Below, piece after piece: positions 17,844 through 27,726 of a DNA stretch of 64,000 nt. Below the pieces are notes generated by a model. That model was not told the DNA's origin and searched no databases. It worked only from the letters and a program-made list of their open reading frames with translations. Both the position numbers and the translations under genes were made by a program. This stretch comes from Aliiroseovarius sp. Z3 (GTDB taxonomy: Bacteria; Pseudomonadota; Alphaproteobacteria; Rhodobacterales; Rhodobacteraceae), in contig NZ_JAFMZK010000004.1 of the NCBI RefSeq assembly GCF_029105185.1, positions 310,001 to 374,000 of the forward strand, in the 5' to 3' direction. Position 1 is the stretch's first letter. Each line of letters begins with the position of its first letter.

Positions 17844-20396
17844 TCAGCTACCCAACATCCGTCCAACCATTTCCTGACTGTCACGACTCAGCCCGTCCGT
17901 TGCCGCAATGCGCCGCAGGGCGGTGGTCATCATGTCCTGACGATCCGCATCATAGCGGCGCCATGTCTCGAACGCGGTTGTCATCCGGGCCGTAATCTGC
18001 GGATTTACCGGGTCAAGTTTGATCAGCCAATCCGCGCTCAAAGCATATGCTTTGCCCGAGATATAATGGAAACCTGCGGTGTTCATCGCCAACGCGCCGA
18101 AAAGCGCGCGGAACCGGTTGGGGTTCTTCCAGTTGAATGCGGGGTCGTTGGTTAAGTTGTCCGTAATGTCAGCCGCTTTTTCGGGGGCTGCATGGGCGAC
18201 CTGCATCGCAAACCATTTGTCCATCACAAGGGCGTCGTCTTCGAACCGGGTGCGGAAATCGGCAAGCGCCGCCGCCCCTTTTTCCACGTCCAGCAAGCAG
18301 CCAAGTGCCCCAAGGCGATGGGTCATGTTGTCTGCCGTGTCATAAAGAGCCTGCGCCGCAGCCCCGCCGTCCAGACGGTTGGTCAGCTTCAAAAGCTCCA
18401 GCCCCAGCGCCCGTTTGCCCGCCTGTTCCGCGTCGGGTTTGAAGGGGGCGTTGACCTCCATCTCGGCTGACAAACGCGGAAGAAGATCTTGCAGATGCTC
18501 TGCTGTTGCCTGTTTCAGCGTTTCACAGGCGCGATAGATTTTCTGCGGGTCTGGGGTGATCCCAGCGTCAAACAGTGTTTGCGCCAGATCGTCCTGCCCC
18601 GGCAGCCCCATCGCCAACGCCCGGAAGGCCGGGTCAAGGCTGTCGTCGCGCAGCATCACCGGCAGGGCGTCCAGATATGCGGACATCGGGGCATCCTCGT
18701 CCGTCACCAATGCGATCAACACGTCCTTGGCCAGCGCGCGCCCGGCTTCCCATTTGTTGAACGGGTCGGTGTCATGGGCCAGAAGGAAGGCGCGTTCGGC
18801 AGGCGAGCTGTCACGCTGGACGATCACCGGGGCCGAAAAATGGCGCAGGATCGAGGGGGTTGGCTTGGCACCCAGACCGTCGAAGGTGAAGCTTTGCCGG
18901 GCTTCCGTCAGCTCCAGAACCCGCGTTGATACGACTTCGTCTCCATTTGGGCCGATCAGGCCGACAGCAACGGGAATGTGCTGCGGCAACTTCTCATCCT
19001 GCCCAGGTGTGGGTGGCGTTTCCTGTTCAAGATGAAGGGTATAGGTGCCATCCTTAAAGTCATCTGTCACCTTCAGGCGCGGTGTGCCGGCCTGTTTGTA
19101 CCAGCGCCGGAATTGCGTCAGGTCGCGGCCCGTGCTGTCTTCGAACACGCGCACCCAGTCTTCGATGGTCGCGGCTTCACCGTCATGACGATCAAAATAC
19201 AGGTCCAGGGCTTTGTAGTATTCTTTTTCGCCAACCAGCGTTTTCATCATGCCGATCAGCTCGGCCCCTTTTTCATAGATGGTCGCGGTATAGAAATTGT
19301 TGATCTCGACAAAGCTGTCGGGCTGCACCTGATGCGCCAACGGGCCGTTATCTTCGCGGAACTGGCGACCGCGCAGGGCAATCACATCGTTGATCCGGCA
19401 CACCGCCTTGGATCGCATATCGCCGGAAAACTGCTGATCGCGGAAGACTGTCAGCCCTTCCTTCAGCGACAGTTGAAACCAGTCGCGACAGGTGATCCGG
19501 TTGCCGGTCCAGTTGTGGAAATATTCATGTGCGATGATCGCTTCGATGCGTTCGAAGTTCGCATCAGTGGACGTGTCGGGCGACGCAAGCACGGCAGAAG
19601 TGTTGAAGATGTTCAACCCCTTGTTTTCCATGGCGCCCATGTTGAAATCGCTGACCGCAACGATCTGGAAAATGTCCAGATCATATTCGCGCCCGTACAC
19701 CTCTTCGTCCCATTTCATGGACGCTTTCAACGCTTCCATGCCGAAGGCGGTCTTATCTTCGTCACCGGGGCGCACCCACAGTTTCAGGTCGACCTTTTTG
19801 CCGGACATGGTGGTGAAGCTGTCCTCGCGGGCGATCAGCTCACCCGCCACAAGCGCGAACAGATAGGCCGGTTTGGGCCAGGGGTCGTGCCATTCTGCCC
19901 AGCCGTCGCCCGACCCGGTCGGGTTGCCGTTGGACAAAAGCACCGGCATGTCACCTTCGATCCGCACGCGGAACGGGGCCATCACGTCGGGCCGGTCGGG
20001 ATAGTAAGTGATGCGGCGAAAGCCTTCGGCCTCGCATTGGGTGCAATACATGCCGTTCGACATGTAAAGCCCTTCCAGCGCGGTGTTGGTTTCGGGGCTG
20101 ATCTCGACCTCGGCTTCCCATGTGAAGGCTGACTCGGGCACGTCTGCTGTCAGTCCGCCATCGCATAGGTTTGGCGTGATTTGCTCGCCGTTGATGGCCG
20201 CGTGGATCAGCTTAACATGTTCGCCATGCAGGAAAAATTCGCGGGATGTCGCCGCCGGGTTCGGCGCGAACTGGATGGTCGACCGCACGCGTGTCGCCGT
20301 CGGATCCAGCACAAAGGTCAGCGATACCTCTTCGACCAACCAGTTGGGCGGGGTATAGTCGGCAAGGTAAATGGGTTGAGGTGTGGTGTCGGTCAT
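17844..20396 (-). CDS. pepN: Aminopeptidase N
   Basis: M1-family zinc aminopeptidase of 850 aa that trims N-terminal residues from peptides in the cytoplasm. Visible marks are the exopeptidase motif GAMENKG, the zinc site HEYFHNW with the downstream glutamate in LKEGLTVFRDQQF, and a long helical C-terminal half as in E. coli PepN. ATG at 20396 (MTDTTPQPIYL) has AAGGA six bases upstream; the frame is open 22 codons more without support. It is divergent from glcB and shares a bidirectional terminator with the transglycosylase gene. Confidence 0.95.
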   Translation of the reverse strand: MTDTTPQPIYLADYTPPNWLVEEVSLTFVLDPTATRVRSTIQFAPNPAATSREFFLHGEHVKLIHAAINGEQITPNLCDGGLTADVPESAFTWEAEVEISPETNTALEGLYMSNGMYCTQCEAEGFRRITYYPDRPDVMAPFRVRIEGDMPVLLSNGNPTGSGDGWAEWHDPWPKPAYLFALVAGELIAREDSFTTMSGKKVDLKLWVRPGDEDKTAFGMEALKASMKWDEEVYGREYDLDIFQIVAVSDFNMGAMENKGLNIFNTSAVLASPDTSTDANFERIEAIIAHEYFHNWTGNRITCRDWFQLSLKEGLTVFRDQQFSGDMRSKAVCRINDVIALRGRQFREDNGPLAHQVQPDSFVEINNFYTATIYEKGAELIGMMKTLVGEKEYYKALDLYFDRHDGEAATIEDWVRVFEDSTGRDLTQFRRWYKQAGTPRLKVTDDFKDGTYTLHLEQETPPTPGQDEKLPQHIPVAVGLIGPNGDEVVSTRVLELTEARQSFTFDGLGAKPTPSILRHFSAPVIVQRDSSPAERAFLLAHDTDPFNKWEAGRALAKDVLIALVTDEDAPMSAYLDALPVMLRDDSLDPAFRALAMGLPGQDDLAQTLFDAGITPDPQKIYRACETLKQATAEHLQDLLPRLSAEMEVNAPFKPDAEQAGKRALGLELLKLTNRLDGGAAAQALYDTADNMTHRLGALGCLLDVEKGAAALADFRTRFEDDALVMDKWFAMQVAHAAPEKAADITDNLTNDPAFNWKNPNRFRALFGALAMNTAGFHYISGKAYALSADWLIKLDPVNPQITARMTTAFETWRRYDADRQDMMTTALRRIAATDGLSRDSQEMVGRMLGS

Positions 20397-20471
20397 CAGA
20401 AGTCCTTTCGGCTCGCGTGCAGGTCGGCACGTTAGACCCGGCAATCGGGGGCTGCAAGGCAAGAGCGACGC

Positions 20472-20499
20472 TTGGCTGACGATTAAGTTTTCCTTATCT
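20472..20499 (+). promoter_or_regulatory. Candidate sigma-70-type promoter for glcB
   Basis: TTGGCT (20472-20477) and TTATCT (20494-20499) are separated by 16 bases, and a downstream start would give a leader of about 80 bases before the glcB ATG. The match to consensus is moderate, and this is the only plausible pair I see in the pepN-glcB divergent gap. Confidence 0.25.
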
Positions 20500-20585
20500 G
20501 TCCGGGCAAGAAATCCCGCTTGCGATTCCGCTCTGTATGCGAGAGTCTACCGCGAATTCGACACTGTTGGGCAAAGGGGCCGGGG

Positions 20586-22709
20586 ATGAGCGACTATATC
20601 GACCGCAAAGGATTATCAGTGCATCGCGAGCTGGGGCGATTTCTTGAAACGCGCGCGCTTGCCAAGACCGGACTGAAATACGACGATTTCTGGCGCGGCT
20701 TTGCCGATATCATTCACGAGCTTGGCCCGAAGAACCGAGACCTTCTTCAAAAACGCGAAACGATCCAACAGCAGGTCGACGACTGGCACAAGGTCCGTGC
20801 AGGCAAGCCGCATGATGCCGATGCCTATCGCGCGTTTCTGACGGATATCGGATACCTTGTCCCCGAAGGTCCCGATTTCGACATTGAAACCGCCAATGTG
20901 GACCCCGAGATTGCAGATATCCCCGGCCCGCAACTGGTGGTGCCGATCATGAATGCGCGGTTTGCCTTGAACGCAGCGAACGCACGCTGGGGCAGCCTTT
21001 ACGATGCACTTTATGGCACCGATGCCCTGCGGGCCACACCGAAACCCGGCGGCTATGACCCGGAACACGGTGCCCGTGTGATTGCCTGGGGGCGTGATTT
21101 TCTGGATCAGGCGGTGCCGCTGGCCGATGGAAGCTGGGCGGATGTTGATGCCCTGACTGTCAAAGATGGTGCTCTGACCCCTGCGCTGGCTGACCCTGCC
21201 CAATTCGCGGGTTATGCCGAGGGGCGGATTTATCTAAAAAACAATGGCTTGATGATCGAACTTCGTCTTGATTCCAAGACCCCCGTGGGCCAGCAGGACC
21301 GCGCAGGTATCTCGGACATCCGGTTGGAAAGCGCGATGTCGGCGATCATGGATTGCGAGGACAGCGTGGCCGCCGTGGATGCCGAGGACAAGGTGCTGGC
21401 CTATTCCAACTGGCTGGGCCTGATGGACCGTTCGTTGACCGAAGAGGTTGCGAAAGGCGGCAAGAGCTTCACCCGCAAGCTGGCCGATGACATCCACTAC
21501 ACCGCGCCCGACGGTACGCCCGTAATCCATAAAGGTCGGGTGCTGATGTTGGTGCGCAATGTGGGCCACCTGATGACCAACCCGGCCATTCTGGACAAGG
21601 ACGGACACGAAGTGCCCGAAGGCATCATGGATGCCGTCGTCACCACGCTGTGCGCCATGCACGACCTGATGCGCGAGGATGGCAATTCGGTCAAAGGGTC
21701 GATCTACGTGGTGAAACCCAAGATGCACGGGCCGGAGGAAGTTGCCTTTGCAGATGAGATTTTCACCCGCGTCGAGGCGATGCTTGGCCTGCCGCAATAC
21801 ACGGTCAAGCTGGGCATTATGGATGAGGAACGGCGTACAAGTGCCAACCTGAAAGAGTGTATCCGCGCGGCGAAACATCGGGTGGCGTTCATCAACACGG
21901 GTTTCCTTGATCGCACGGGGGACGAGATCCATACCTCGATGGAGGCAGGCCCGATGGTGCGCAAGGGGGATATGAAAGACGCCGCCTGGATCAGCGCCTA
22001 TGAGGATCGCAACGTTGATTACGGGCTGGCCTGCGGGCTGCGCGGGCGTGCGCAGATCGGCAAAGGCATGTGGGCGATGCCCGACCGGATGGCGGACATG
22101 CTGGAGCAGAAAATCGGCCACCCGCAATCGGGTGCCAATTGTGCGTGGGTGCCAAGTCCAACCGCCGCGACCTTGCACGCCACCCACTATCACACGGTCG
22201 ATGTTCTGGCCCGTCAGGATGAGATCGCCGCTCAGGGACCGCGTGGCACGCTGGACGACTTGCTGACCATACCGGTGGCGCAGGGTGTGAACTGGTCCGA
22301 CGCTGAAATCCGGGACGAGATCGAGAACAACGCACAGGGCATTCTGGGGTATGTGGTGCGCTGGGTGGACGCCGGTGTCGGTTGTTCAAAGGTGCCGGAC
22401 ATTCACGACATTGGGCTGATGGAGGATCGCGCGACCTGTCGGATTTCCAGTCAGGCACTGGCCAATTGGCTGCATCACGGGGTGGTTTCCGACGCCGAGG
22501 TAATGGATGCGATGCGCGCCATGGCCGTGAAGGTGGACGCACAGAACGCCGATGATCCAACCTATGAACCGATGGCCCCGGATTTCGGGGGCGAAGCGTT
22601 CAAAGCGGCCTGCGATCTTGTTTTCAAGGGACGCGAGCAACCTTCGGGCTATACTGAACCCATGCTTCACGCCCATCGTTTGGCCAAAAAGGCGCAAATG
22701 GCGGGGTAA
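20586..22709 (+). CDS. glcB: Malate synthase G
   Basis: Condenses glyoxylate with acetyl-CoA to malate, allowing growth on C2 compounds and glycolate-derived glyoxylate. The 707-residue length fits the G isoform. Seen motifs include the N-terminal clasp region, [16 protein letters not shown] (acid residues for magnesium), [31 protein letters not shown] with the catalytic arginine region, and [19 protein letters not shown] at 20586 ([10 protein letters not shown]) follows GGGG. The GlcG-like gene lies 23 bases downstream, so they likely share a transcript; isocitrate lyase is not in the window. Confidence 0.96.
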   Translation: MSDYIDRKGLSVHRELGRFLETRALAKTGLKYDDFWRGFADIIHELGPKNRDLLQKRETIQQQVDDWHKVRAGKPHDADAYRAFLTDIGYLVPEGPDFDIETANVDPEIADIPGPQLVVPIMNARFALNAANARWGSLYDALYGTDALRATPKPGGYDPEHGARVIAWGRDFLDQAVPLADGSWADVDALTVKDGALTPALADPAQFAGYAEGRIYLKNNGLMIELRLDSKTPVGQQDRAGISDIRLESAMSAIMDCEDSVAAVDAEDKVLAYSNWLGLMDRSLTEEVAKGGKSFTRKLADDIHYTAPDGTPVIHKGRVLMLVRNVGHLMTNPAILDKDGHEVPEGIMDAVVTTLCAMHDLMREDGNSVKGSIYVVKPKMHGPEEVAFADEIFTRVEAMLGLPQYTVKLGIMDEERRTSANLKECIRAAKHRVAFINTGFLDRTGDEIHTSMEAGPMVRKGDMKDAAWISAYEDRNVDYGLACGLRGRAQIGKGMWAMPDRMADMLEQKIGHPQSGANCAWVPSPTAATLHATHYHTVDVLARQDEIAAQGPRGTLDDLLTIPVAQGVNWSDAEIRDEIENNAQGILGYVVRWVDAGVGCSKVPDIHDIGLMEDRATCRISSQALANWLHHGVVSDAEVMDAMRAMAVKVDAQNADDPTYEPMAPDFGGEAFKAACDLVFKGREQPSGYTEPMLHAHRLAKKAQMAG

Positions 22710-22732
22710 GCCACCCTTGGAAGGAGGATGAG

Positions 22733-23161
22733 ATGGACAAGATCACTCTGGACGCCGCGCGTGTGATCGTTCGCGAAACGCTAAATCACGGTGCGAAGAC
22801 CAATATGAAGCCCCTGTCGGTTGCCGTGGTCGATGCGGGCGGGCATCTGATTGCCTTTGAGCGGTCCGACGGCGCGCCGGTGGGCCGCTTCGAACTGGCA
22901 CTTGGCAAGGCGCATGGTTCGGTCATGTTGGGCATCGGCGGCACCGCGCAGCGCGACCGTGCAGAAGCACAGGCCTATTTCATCGCGGCCGCCAATACGG
23001 CCTATGGTGGCAAGCTGGTGCCAGTGCCGGGGGGCTTCGTGGTTCGAAACGCGGCGGGCGATGTTGTCGGCGGTGTTGGTGTCACGGGCGACACGTCGGA
23101 AAACGACATGGCCGCAGGGGAGGCAGGGATCACCGCAGCAGGGCTGGTGGCCGAAGGCTGA
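22733..23161 (+). CDS. GlcG/HbpS-like protein (DUF336)
   Basis: A 142-residue member of the GlcG/HbpS family. It has SVAVVDAGGHLIAFERSDGAP near residues 25-45, the invariant GGxPV-type segment as GKLVPVPGGFVVR, and GDVVGGVGVTGDTSENDMAAGEAG at the end. GlcG genes often sit beside glycolate/glyoxylate genes, and some relatives bind haem, but the enzymatic role is not established. A strong AAGGAGG precedes the ATG. It lies immediately behind glcB, which fits the usual glc context. Confidence 0.9.
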   Translation: MDKITLDAARVIVRETLNHGAKTNMKPLSVAVVDAGGHLIAFERSDGAPVGRFELALGKAHGSVMLGIGGTAQRDRAEAQAYFIAAANTAYGGKLVPVPGGFVVRNAAGDVVGGVGVTGDTSENDMAAGEAGITAAGLVAEG

Positions 23162-23237
23162 ACTGCGTCACGACCCGTTGTGCAGCCGACCCGGTTTCAG
23201 TATCCTATTGCAACCAAACCCATTTCCCGGAGCACCT

Positions 23238-24023
23238 ATGACACGGCCCATCATCGGTATCATTGGCAACGCCTATCTGATCAATGACCAGTATCCGACC
23301 CACGCGGGCGGAACGATGAATTCCGAGGCGATTTCGCAGGTCTCGGGCTGTTTGCCCCTGATCGTGCCCTCGGACCCGCGGTTCGTGACGGTGGACGAGT
23401 TGCTGGACACCTGCGACGGTTTTCTGTTCACCGGGGGCCGCCCAAATGTCCACCCGGCAGAATATGGCGAGGATGAAACCGAAGCGCATGGCGAGTTTGA
23501 CCGCTGTCGTGACGCCATCACCTTGCCCCTGATCCGCGCTTGCGTTGATCGTGGCCAGCCGTTTTTTGGCATCTGCCGCGGGTTTCAGGAAGTGAACGTT
23601 GCCATGGGTGGCACGCTCTATCCCGAAATTCGTGACCTACCGGGGCGGATGAACCACCGGATGCCACCTGATGGCACGCTGGAGGAAAAGTTTGCGATCC
23701 GGCATGATGTCCATTTGCAGGAAGGCGGCGTTTTCCACAAACTGCTAGGGGCCACCTGCGTGCGCACAAACACGTTGCACGGTCAGGGGATCAAAACCGC
23801 CGGGTCGCGAATTGTGATCGAAGGTCACGCCGATGATGGCACACCCGAAGCGATTGTGATCCAGGATGCCCCCGGCTTCACCCTGTCCGTGCAATGGCAT
23901 CCCGAATACAACGCCACGCAGGATCCCGTTTCTCAGATACTGTTCCGCGCCTTTGGTGATGCCGCGCGCGATTGGTCCGCCCGTTCGGATGCGCGCCGAA
24001 CGATGCACTCCTCTGTCGCCTGA
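23238..24023 (+). CDS. Class I glutamine amidotransferase (peptidase C26, PuuD-like)
   Basis: A 261-residue C26-family hydrolase. The nucleophile cysteine is in FFGICRGFQEVNVAMGG and the His-Glu pair in WHPEYN. The family includes gamma-glutamyl-gamma-aminobutyrate hydrolase (PuuD), which releases GABA in putrescine breakdown; MNHRMPPDGTLEEKF is consistent with that group, but the substrate is unproven and no other puu genes are nearby. ATG at 23238 (MTRPIIGIIG) is chosen by family alignment; the frame is open long before it, overlapping the GlcG-like gene out of frame. Confidence 0.88.
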   Translation: MTRPIIGIIGNAYLINDQYPTHAGGTMNSEAISQVSGCLPLIVPSDPRFVTVDELLDTCDGFLFTGGRPNVHPAEYGEDETEAHGEFDRCRDAITLPLIRACVDRGQPFFGICRGFQEVNVAMGGTLYPEIRDLPGRMNHRMPPDGTLEEKFAIRHDVHLQEGGVFHKLLGATCVRTNTLHGQGIKTAGSRIVIEGHADDGTPEAIVIQDAPGFTLSVQWHPEYNATQDPVSQILFRAFGDAARDWSARSDARRTMHSSVA

Positions 24024-24092
24024 TCCACGTCCTTCTGTATTGACCTTCCTGCTGCTGGAACGCCCATCGTGGCGGCCAGAAGAGGAGACGGT

Positions 24093-24563
24093 ATGATTCG
24101 ATTCAATAGAACGGTGGTTTATGCAGGCATTGCATTGATCGTTATTTCACTGGCGGGTCTTAGCCTGTGGCGTCTTGCTCCGTCGCAAAATAGAGAGGCG
24201 ACGGGCGCGGATGACGGCACCACGCCCGCAGATACCGCATCAAGCGATCAGATCGTTCCGGTCAGGATGCCCGTGTTGGAAGCATCCCAGCAGATTGGCC
24301 AAAGGGTGTTTACTGCGAAATGCGCTGCCTGCCATGGGCCCACCGCCGGGGGTGTGGATGGGGTAGGACCGCCCCTGATCCACAAAATCTATGAACCGTC
24401 GCACCACGCCGACATCGCGTTTTTCCGCGCGGCAGAGCAAGGTGTGCGGGCGCATCATTGGAAATTCGGCAACATGGAACCCGTCGAGGGGATTACCCGT
24501 GCCGAGGTGGCGCGCGTTGTCGATTTCATTCGCGTGGTGCAGAGAGAAAACGGGATCAACTGA
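24093..24563 (+). CDS. Membrane-anchored mono-haem c-type cytochrome
   Basis: A 156-residue class I cytochrome c. One N-terminal membrane segment (VVYAGIALIVISLAGLSLW) is followed by a periplasmic linker and a haem site CAACH; the distal methionine is probably in FGNMEPVEGI. The segment could be an uncleaved anchor. AGGAG precedes ATG at 24093; the frame opens eight codons earlier. It could carry electrons to an oxidase, but no oxidase genes are nearby. It is 69 bases downstream of the amidotransferase gene and ends at a strong terminator. Confidence 0.88.
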   Translation: MIRFNRTVVYAGIALIVISLAGLSLWRLAPSQNREATGADDGTTPADTASSDQIVPVRMPVLEASQQIGQRVFTAKCAACHGPTAGGVDGVGPPLIHKIYEPSHHADIAFFRAAEQGVRAHHWKFGNMEPVEGITRAEVARVVDFIRVVQRENGIN

Positions 24564-24570
24564 AACCTGT

Positions 24571-24597
24571 ATGGGCGCCGGTCAGGCGCCCATTTTT
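24571..24597 (+). terminator. Rho-independent terminator after the cytochrome c gene
   Basis: ATGGGCGCC (24571-24579) pairs perfectly with GGCGCCCAT (24585-24593) across a five-base loop, followed by TTTTT. It serves the plus-strand cytochrome c transcript. The minus-strand gene that converges here ends at 24616, so the hairpin may also form on its RNA, although without a T-run on that side. Confidence 0.9.
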
Positions 24598-24615
24598 CGT
24601 TCGATACGCTCAGGT

Positions 24616-27600
24616 CTAGGCCACGCGGGGCAGGGCGCGTGCCTCGTAGCTGCGCAGAACCATGCGGGCTGTGTCACCATAGTGGCGCGGGTCTGCGCGC
24701 AGCTCCGGAAATAGTCCAAACAGCTCTTCGCGTGCTTTGGCGTCAATGGCACCCAAGCCTTCATGCCCCGGATGGAAGCTTTCTGTTGCGGCTTTGTTGG
24801 CAAACACAACCTCGTGCCGGTCGAACATCATGTGGAAGTAAGTCACCTGATCCGTTGGCTTGACCACGACGTCCTTGCCATCCAGCAGGTGCTTTGCGGG
24901 CACCATGACCTCGCGTTGGGCAAACAGCAACGCCGCCTCATGCCCGCTATAGACCATCCGGTGTTGTGGCGAGACCAGAAGCGGTTTGTCATTGCCAAAC
25001 AGGCCTTGCGCAATCTGGATCGGGGCCAACTTGCCCATGCCCGAAACCGTTTTCTGACCCATCCAGCGGATCGGCTGCAGCCCATTGTCGCGGGTTACGA
25101 CCATATCTCCGGGTCGCAGGTCTTGAATCGGGCGTTCCCCCCGATCCGTCAGGATCATCGTGTCCGTGGTGAAGCAGATGATCACGCTTTCGATATTCGT
25201 GAAGGTCAACACGGTGCCGTCAGACAGCGTCGCCGTGCCGTTCTCTGAATTGCCCGGATCAAAGACCACGTCATTCCAGTCATCGACCAGGTGGTTCAGA
25301 TAGAGGGTATCTGTGTCGCTGTCATCGGCATCTTCACCGCCATCAATCGTGATCGTCGGGCCAGAACCATCAAGAGCCGTGTCGAAATCCAGGTTGAACG
25401 TGTCAGAGCCGAAGCCGCCTGATGCTGTGTCACCAGCCGCAACATTCAGTGTGTCGGTGCCGTCGCCGCCATCCAGCGTATCGACACCAAGCCCACCGGT
25501 CAGCGTATCATCACCGCCCTGGCCATAGATTGTGTCGTCGCCTTCACCGCCATCGAGTATGTCGTTTCCGCCAACGGTTTCATCAGGGACAAGATAATCT
25601 GCGTCTAACCGGTCGCTCGCGAGATTGGTGTTGTCAATGTTGACCCCGGTCAGTTCGATTGATTGGATCAATCCGCTGGTCAGGAAACTGTTGTCGGCAT
25701 TTGTCGACAACTCTGGTGCCAGGTAGGTCTCGCCGGTTGTGGTTTGGAAAACCACGGCAGTAATAGCCTGTGTCGAACCATCGGAAAGGGTGACAATCGC
25801 ATCGTAAACTGTGGCCGAATCCACGAAGTAGGTGCTGCCGTCGATTGTTACAGCCTCGGGTGTACCGCCGTTGTCATTGTCATTCGTACTCGTGTCGGAA
25901 TTTGGATCCGTCGAGACCATTGTCTCGAAATTGTTATATAATTCGTTCCCAATACCGCCATATGTACCGAACAGGTCGCTTGCATTCTCTGTTATTCCAT
26001 TGGATTCGTTGGGGTCCACATCTGCGAAGGTACCCAGATTAATAACAGTGTATGTATCGCCCAGCGTATTTGATCCGCCGATGCTGGTAGACGAATGGCC
26101 ATCGCCATAGATGACATCGTTGCCAGTGCCACCGTCTACGGTGTCATCGCCATTTCCTGCAATGACCGTATCATTTCCGGCGCCAGCTATGATTACGTCG
26201 TCATGCGAACCATCGGCTGCGTCGTTGTTGTCGACGAAATCACCGTCTGGATCATTTGCATAGGCTGAGTTGATGACATCGTCGCCGCCGGTACCCTCGA
26301 CCACGAAGTTGTTGCCGGTGTCGTCGCGGAAATCGTAGTCCCCGGTTGTCGCGGCGTCGCCATCGGTATCGGATAGGGTAAGATTGTCAGAGCCATCCAC
26401 ATCCGCGTCATTGACATCCCAGCCTGCCACATCATCGACAGCGTCCGCGATGCCGTCGCCGTCCGCGTCACCAGACGCGTCAATGGTGCCCTGATCAACG
26501 CCGTGACCGGCTTCGGCAACATCGTCGATACCGTCATTGTCGCTGTCTGTGTCAATGAAGTCGGCGGTTCCGTCGCCGTCCGTGTCAACCGGTGTCAGAC
26601 CACCGGTTTCATAGGCATCGTCCAGACCGTCGCCGTCGCTGTCGACGCCTGTCGGTGCGACGTATCCGCCCGATGTCTGTGCCTCGACGTTGTCTGTAAT
26701 GCCGTCATTGTCGCTGTCCAGATCGAGGTGATCAAAGATGCCATCGCCATCGGTGTCGCGGGGTGTGATCGTTTCATCAACATTGAATGTGTGGTCTTCC
26801 TGCGTTCCGAAATTCGGGTTCGCACCGGAATCGACCACTGTCACACCATCAATGGCGACCTCGTACTTGCCGAACGACCCGCCGGAAATCCCGTCGCCAA
26901 AGGTATCATAGACGGTGAACGTGTAGTCTCCGAGATCAGTGACCGCGACGTTCGTTACGGTTACGACATTGTTGGCCGGGTTGCCGGTCGCGATGACCGT
27001 GCCGCTGGCGTCTTTCAACTCCCAAGTGTTTTCAGCGCCCGACCAGTCATCCCCATCAAATGTAATGGTAATGGTGGATGGCGTGCTGGTTTGGTATTCG
27101 TCCGTATCAAGAATGCCGTCGCCATCGTCATCAAGATCGACGTTGTCGAACACCCCATCACCGTCAGTATCGACTGGAGGGGCCGCCGGAACGTCAAACG
27201 TCAGATCGCTGATGCCAGATCCGCCGGATTGGGTTCCGTTCGGTCCGGCTTCCAGCTCGACCTGTAACTCCGAAACGGGACCTGCGAGGTTGATCGACAC
27301 ATCGTTGGCAGTGGTGCCTGCGGCTTCAATGGATACCGAGCCATCCGGGTTCACGATAACGTTTTCGTCCACCAATCCAGTGATGCCTGCGATCACCGTG
27401 GCGCTGTCAATCAGGCTTCCACTGTCGTCGTAAGCGTAGATGGTCCAGTAATCGTCATAGGTCGATCCGCCATCATCATTCAGGTGTTGAATGTCAAAGG
27501 AAAGGTTTTCGACAGGGTTCGAGAAGTCGTAATTCGCGGTGATTGGCGACGTAACCCCGAACGCGCCGAAATCCGAGACATTATTGCCCCCCTGTGATGC

Positions 27601-27726
27601 ATCCCAGCTGCCGGTAAACGTACCCGTTACCGTCGTATCATTGGCACCATCGCTTACAACCGTGCTGCCATTGACTGCGGTCCCACCTGCACCGGTCAGC
27701 CAATTGGTTTGGTCAAGAATAGCCAT
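24616..27726 (-). CDS. Large secreted-type calcium-repeat protein with C-terminal Hint domain
   Basis: A 1036-residue acidic modular protein. Residues 1-185 form a beta-rich region without signal peptide. Thrombospondin-3-like calcium motifs of DTDGDG type follow at about 186-208, 323-345 and 361-402, with an Ig-like beta segment between. RTX-type nonapeptides (GGxGxDxxx) occur near 514-542 and 722-765. The C-terminus (about 848-1005) is a Hint domain: nucleophile Cys851 in IICFTTDT, RPIQDLRPGDMV, and LLVSPQHRMV. RTX repeats without an Sec signal suggest type I secretion; no T1SS genes are nearby. ATG at 27726 has AGGGG eight bases upstream. Function unknown: adhesin, matrix protein or carrier are possible. 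Confidence 0.85.
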   Translation of the reverse strand: MAILDQTNWLTGAGGTAVNGSTVVSDGANDTTVTGTFTGSWDASQGGNNVSDFGAFGVTSPITANYDFSNPVENLSFDIQHLNDDGGSTYDDYWTIYAYDDSGSLIDSATVIAGITGLVDENVIVNPDGSVSIEAAGTTANDVSINLAGPVSELQVELEAGPNGTQSGGSGISDLTFDVPAAPPVDTDGDGVFDNVDLDDDGDGILDTDEYQTSTPSTITITFDGDDWSGAENTWELKDASGTVIATGNPANNVVTVTNVAVTDLGDYTFTVYDTFGDGISGGSFGKYEVAIDGVTVVDSGANPNFGTQEDHTFNVDETITPRDTDGDGIFDHLDLDSDNDGITDNVEAQTSGGYVAPTGVDSDGDGLDDAYETGGLTPVDTDGDGTADFIDTDSDNDGIDDVAEAGHGVDQGTIDASGDADGDGIADAVDDVAGWDVNDADVDGSDNLTLSDTDGDAATTGDYDFRDDTGNNFVVEGTGGDDVINSAYANDPDGDFVDNNDAADGSHDDVIIAGAGNDTVIAGNGDDTVDGGTGNDVIYGDGHSSTSIGGSNTLGDTYTVINLGTFADVDPNESNGITENASDLFGTYGGIGNELYNNFETMVSTDPNSDTSTNDNDNGGTPEAVTIDGSTYFVDSATVYDAIVTLSDGSTQAITAVVFQTTTGETYLAPELSTNADNSFLTSGLIQSIELTGVNIDNTNLASDRLDADYLVPDETVGGNDILDGGEGDDTIYGQGGDDTLTGGLGVDTLDGGDGTDTLNVAAGDTASGGFGSDTFNLDFDTALDGSGPTITIDGGEDADDSDTDTLYLNHLVDDWNDVVFDPGNSENGTATLSDGTVLTFTNIESVIICFTTDTMILTDRGERPIQDLRPGDMVVTRDNGLQPIRWMGQKTVSGMGKLAPIQIAQGLFGNDKPLLVSPQHRMVYSGHEAALLFAQREVMVPAKHLLDGKDVVVKPTDQVTYFHMMFDRHEVVFANKAATESFHPGHEGLGAIDAKAREELFGLFPELRADPRHYGDTARMVLRSYEARALPRVA

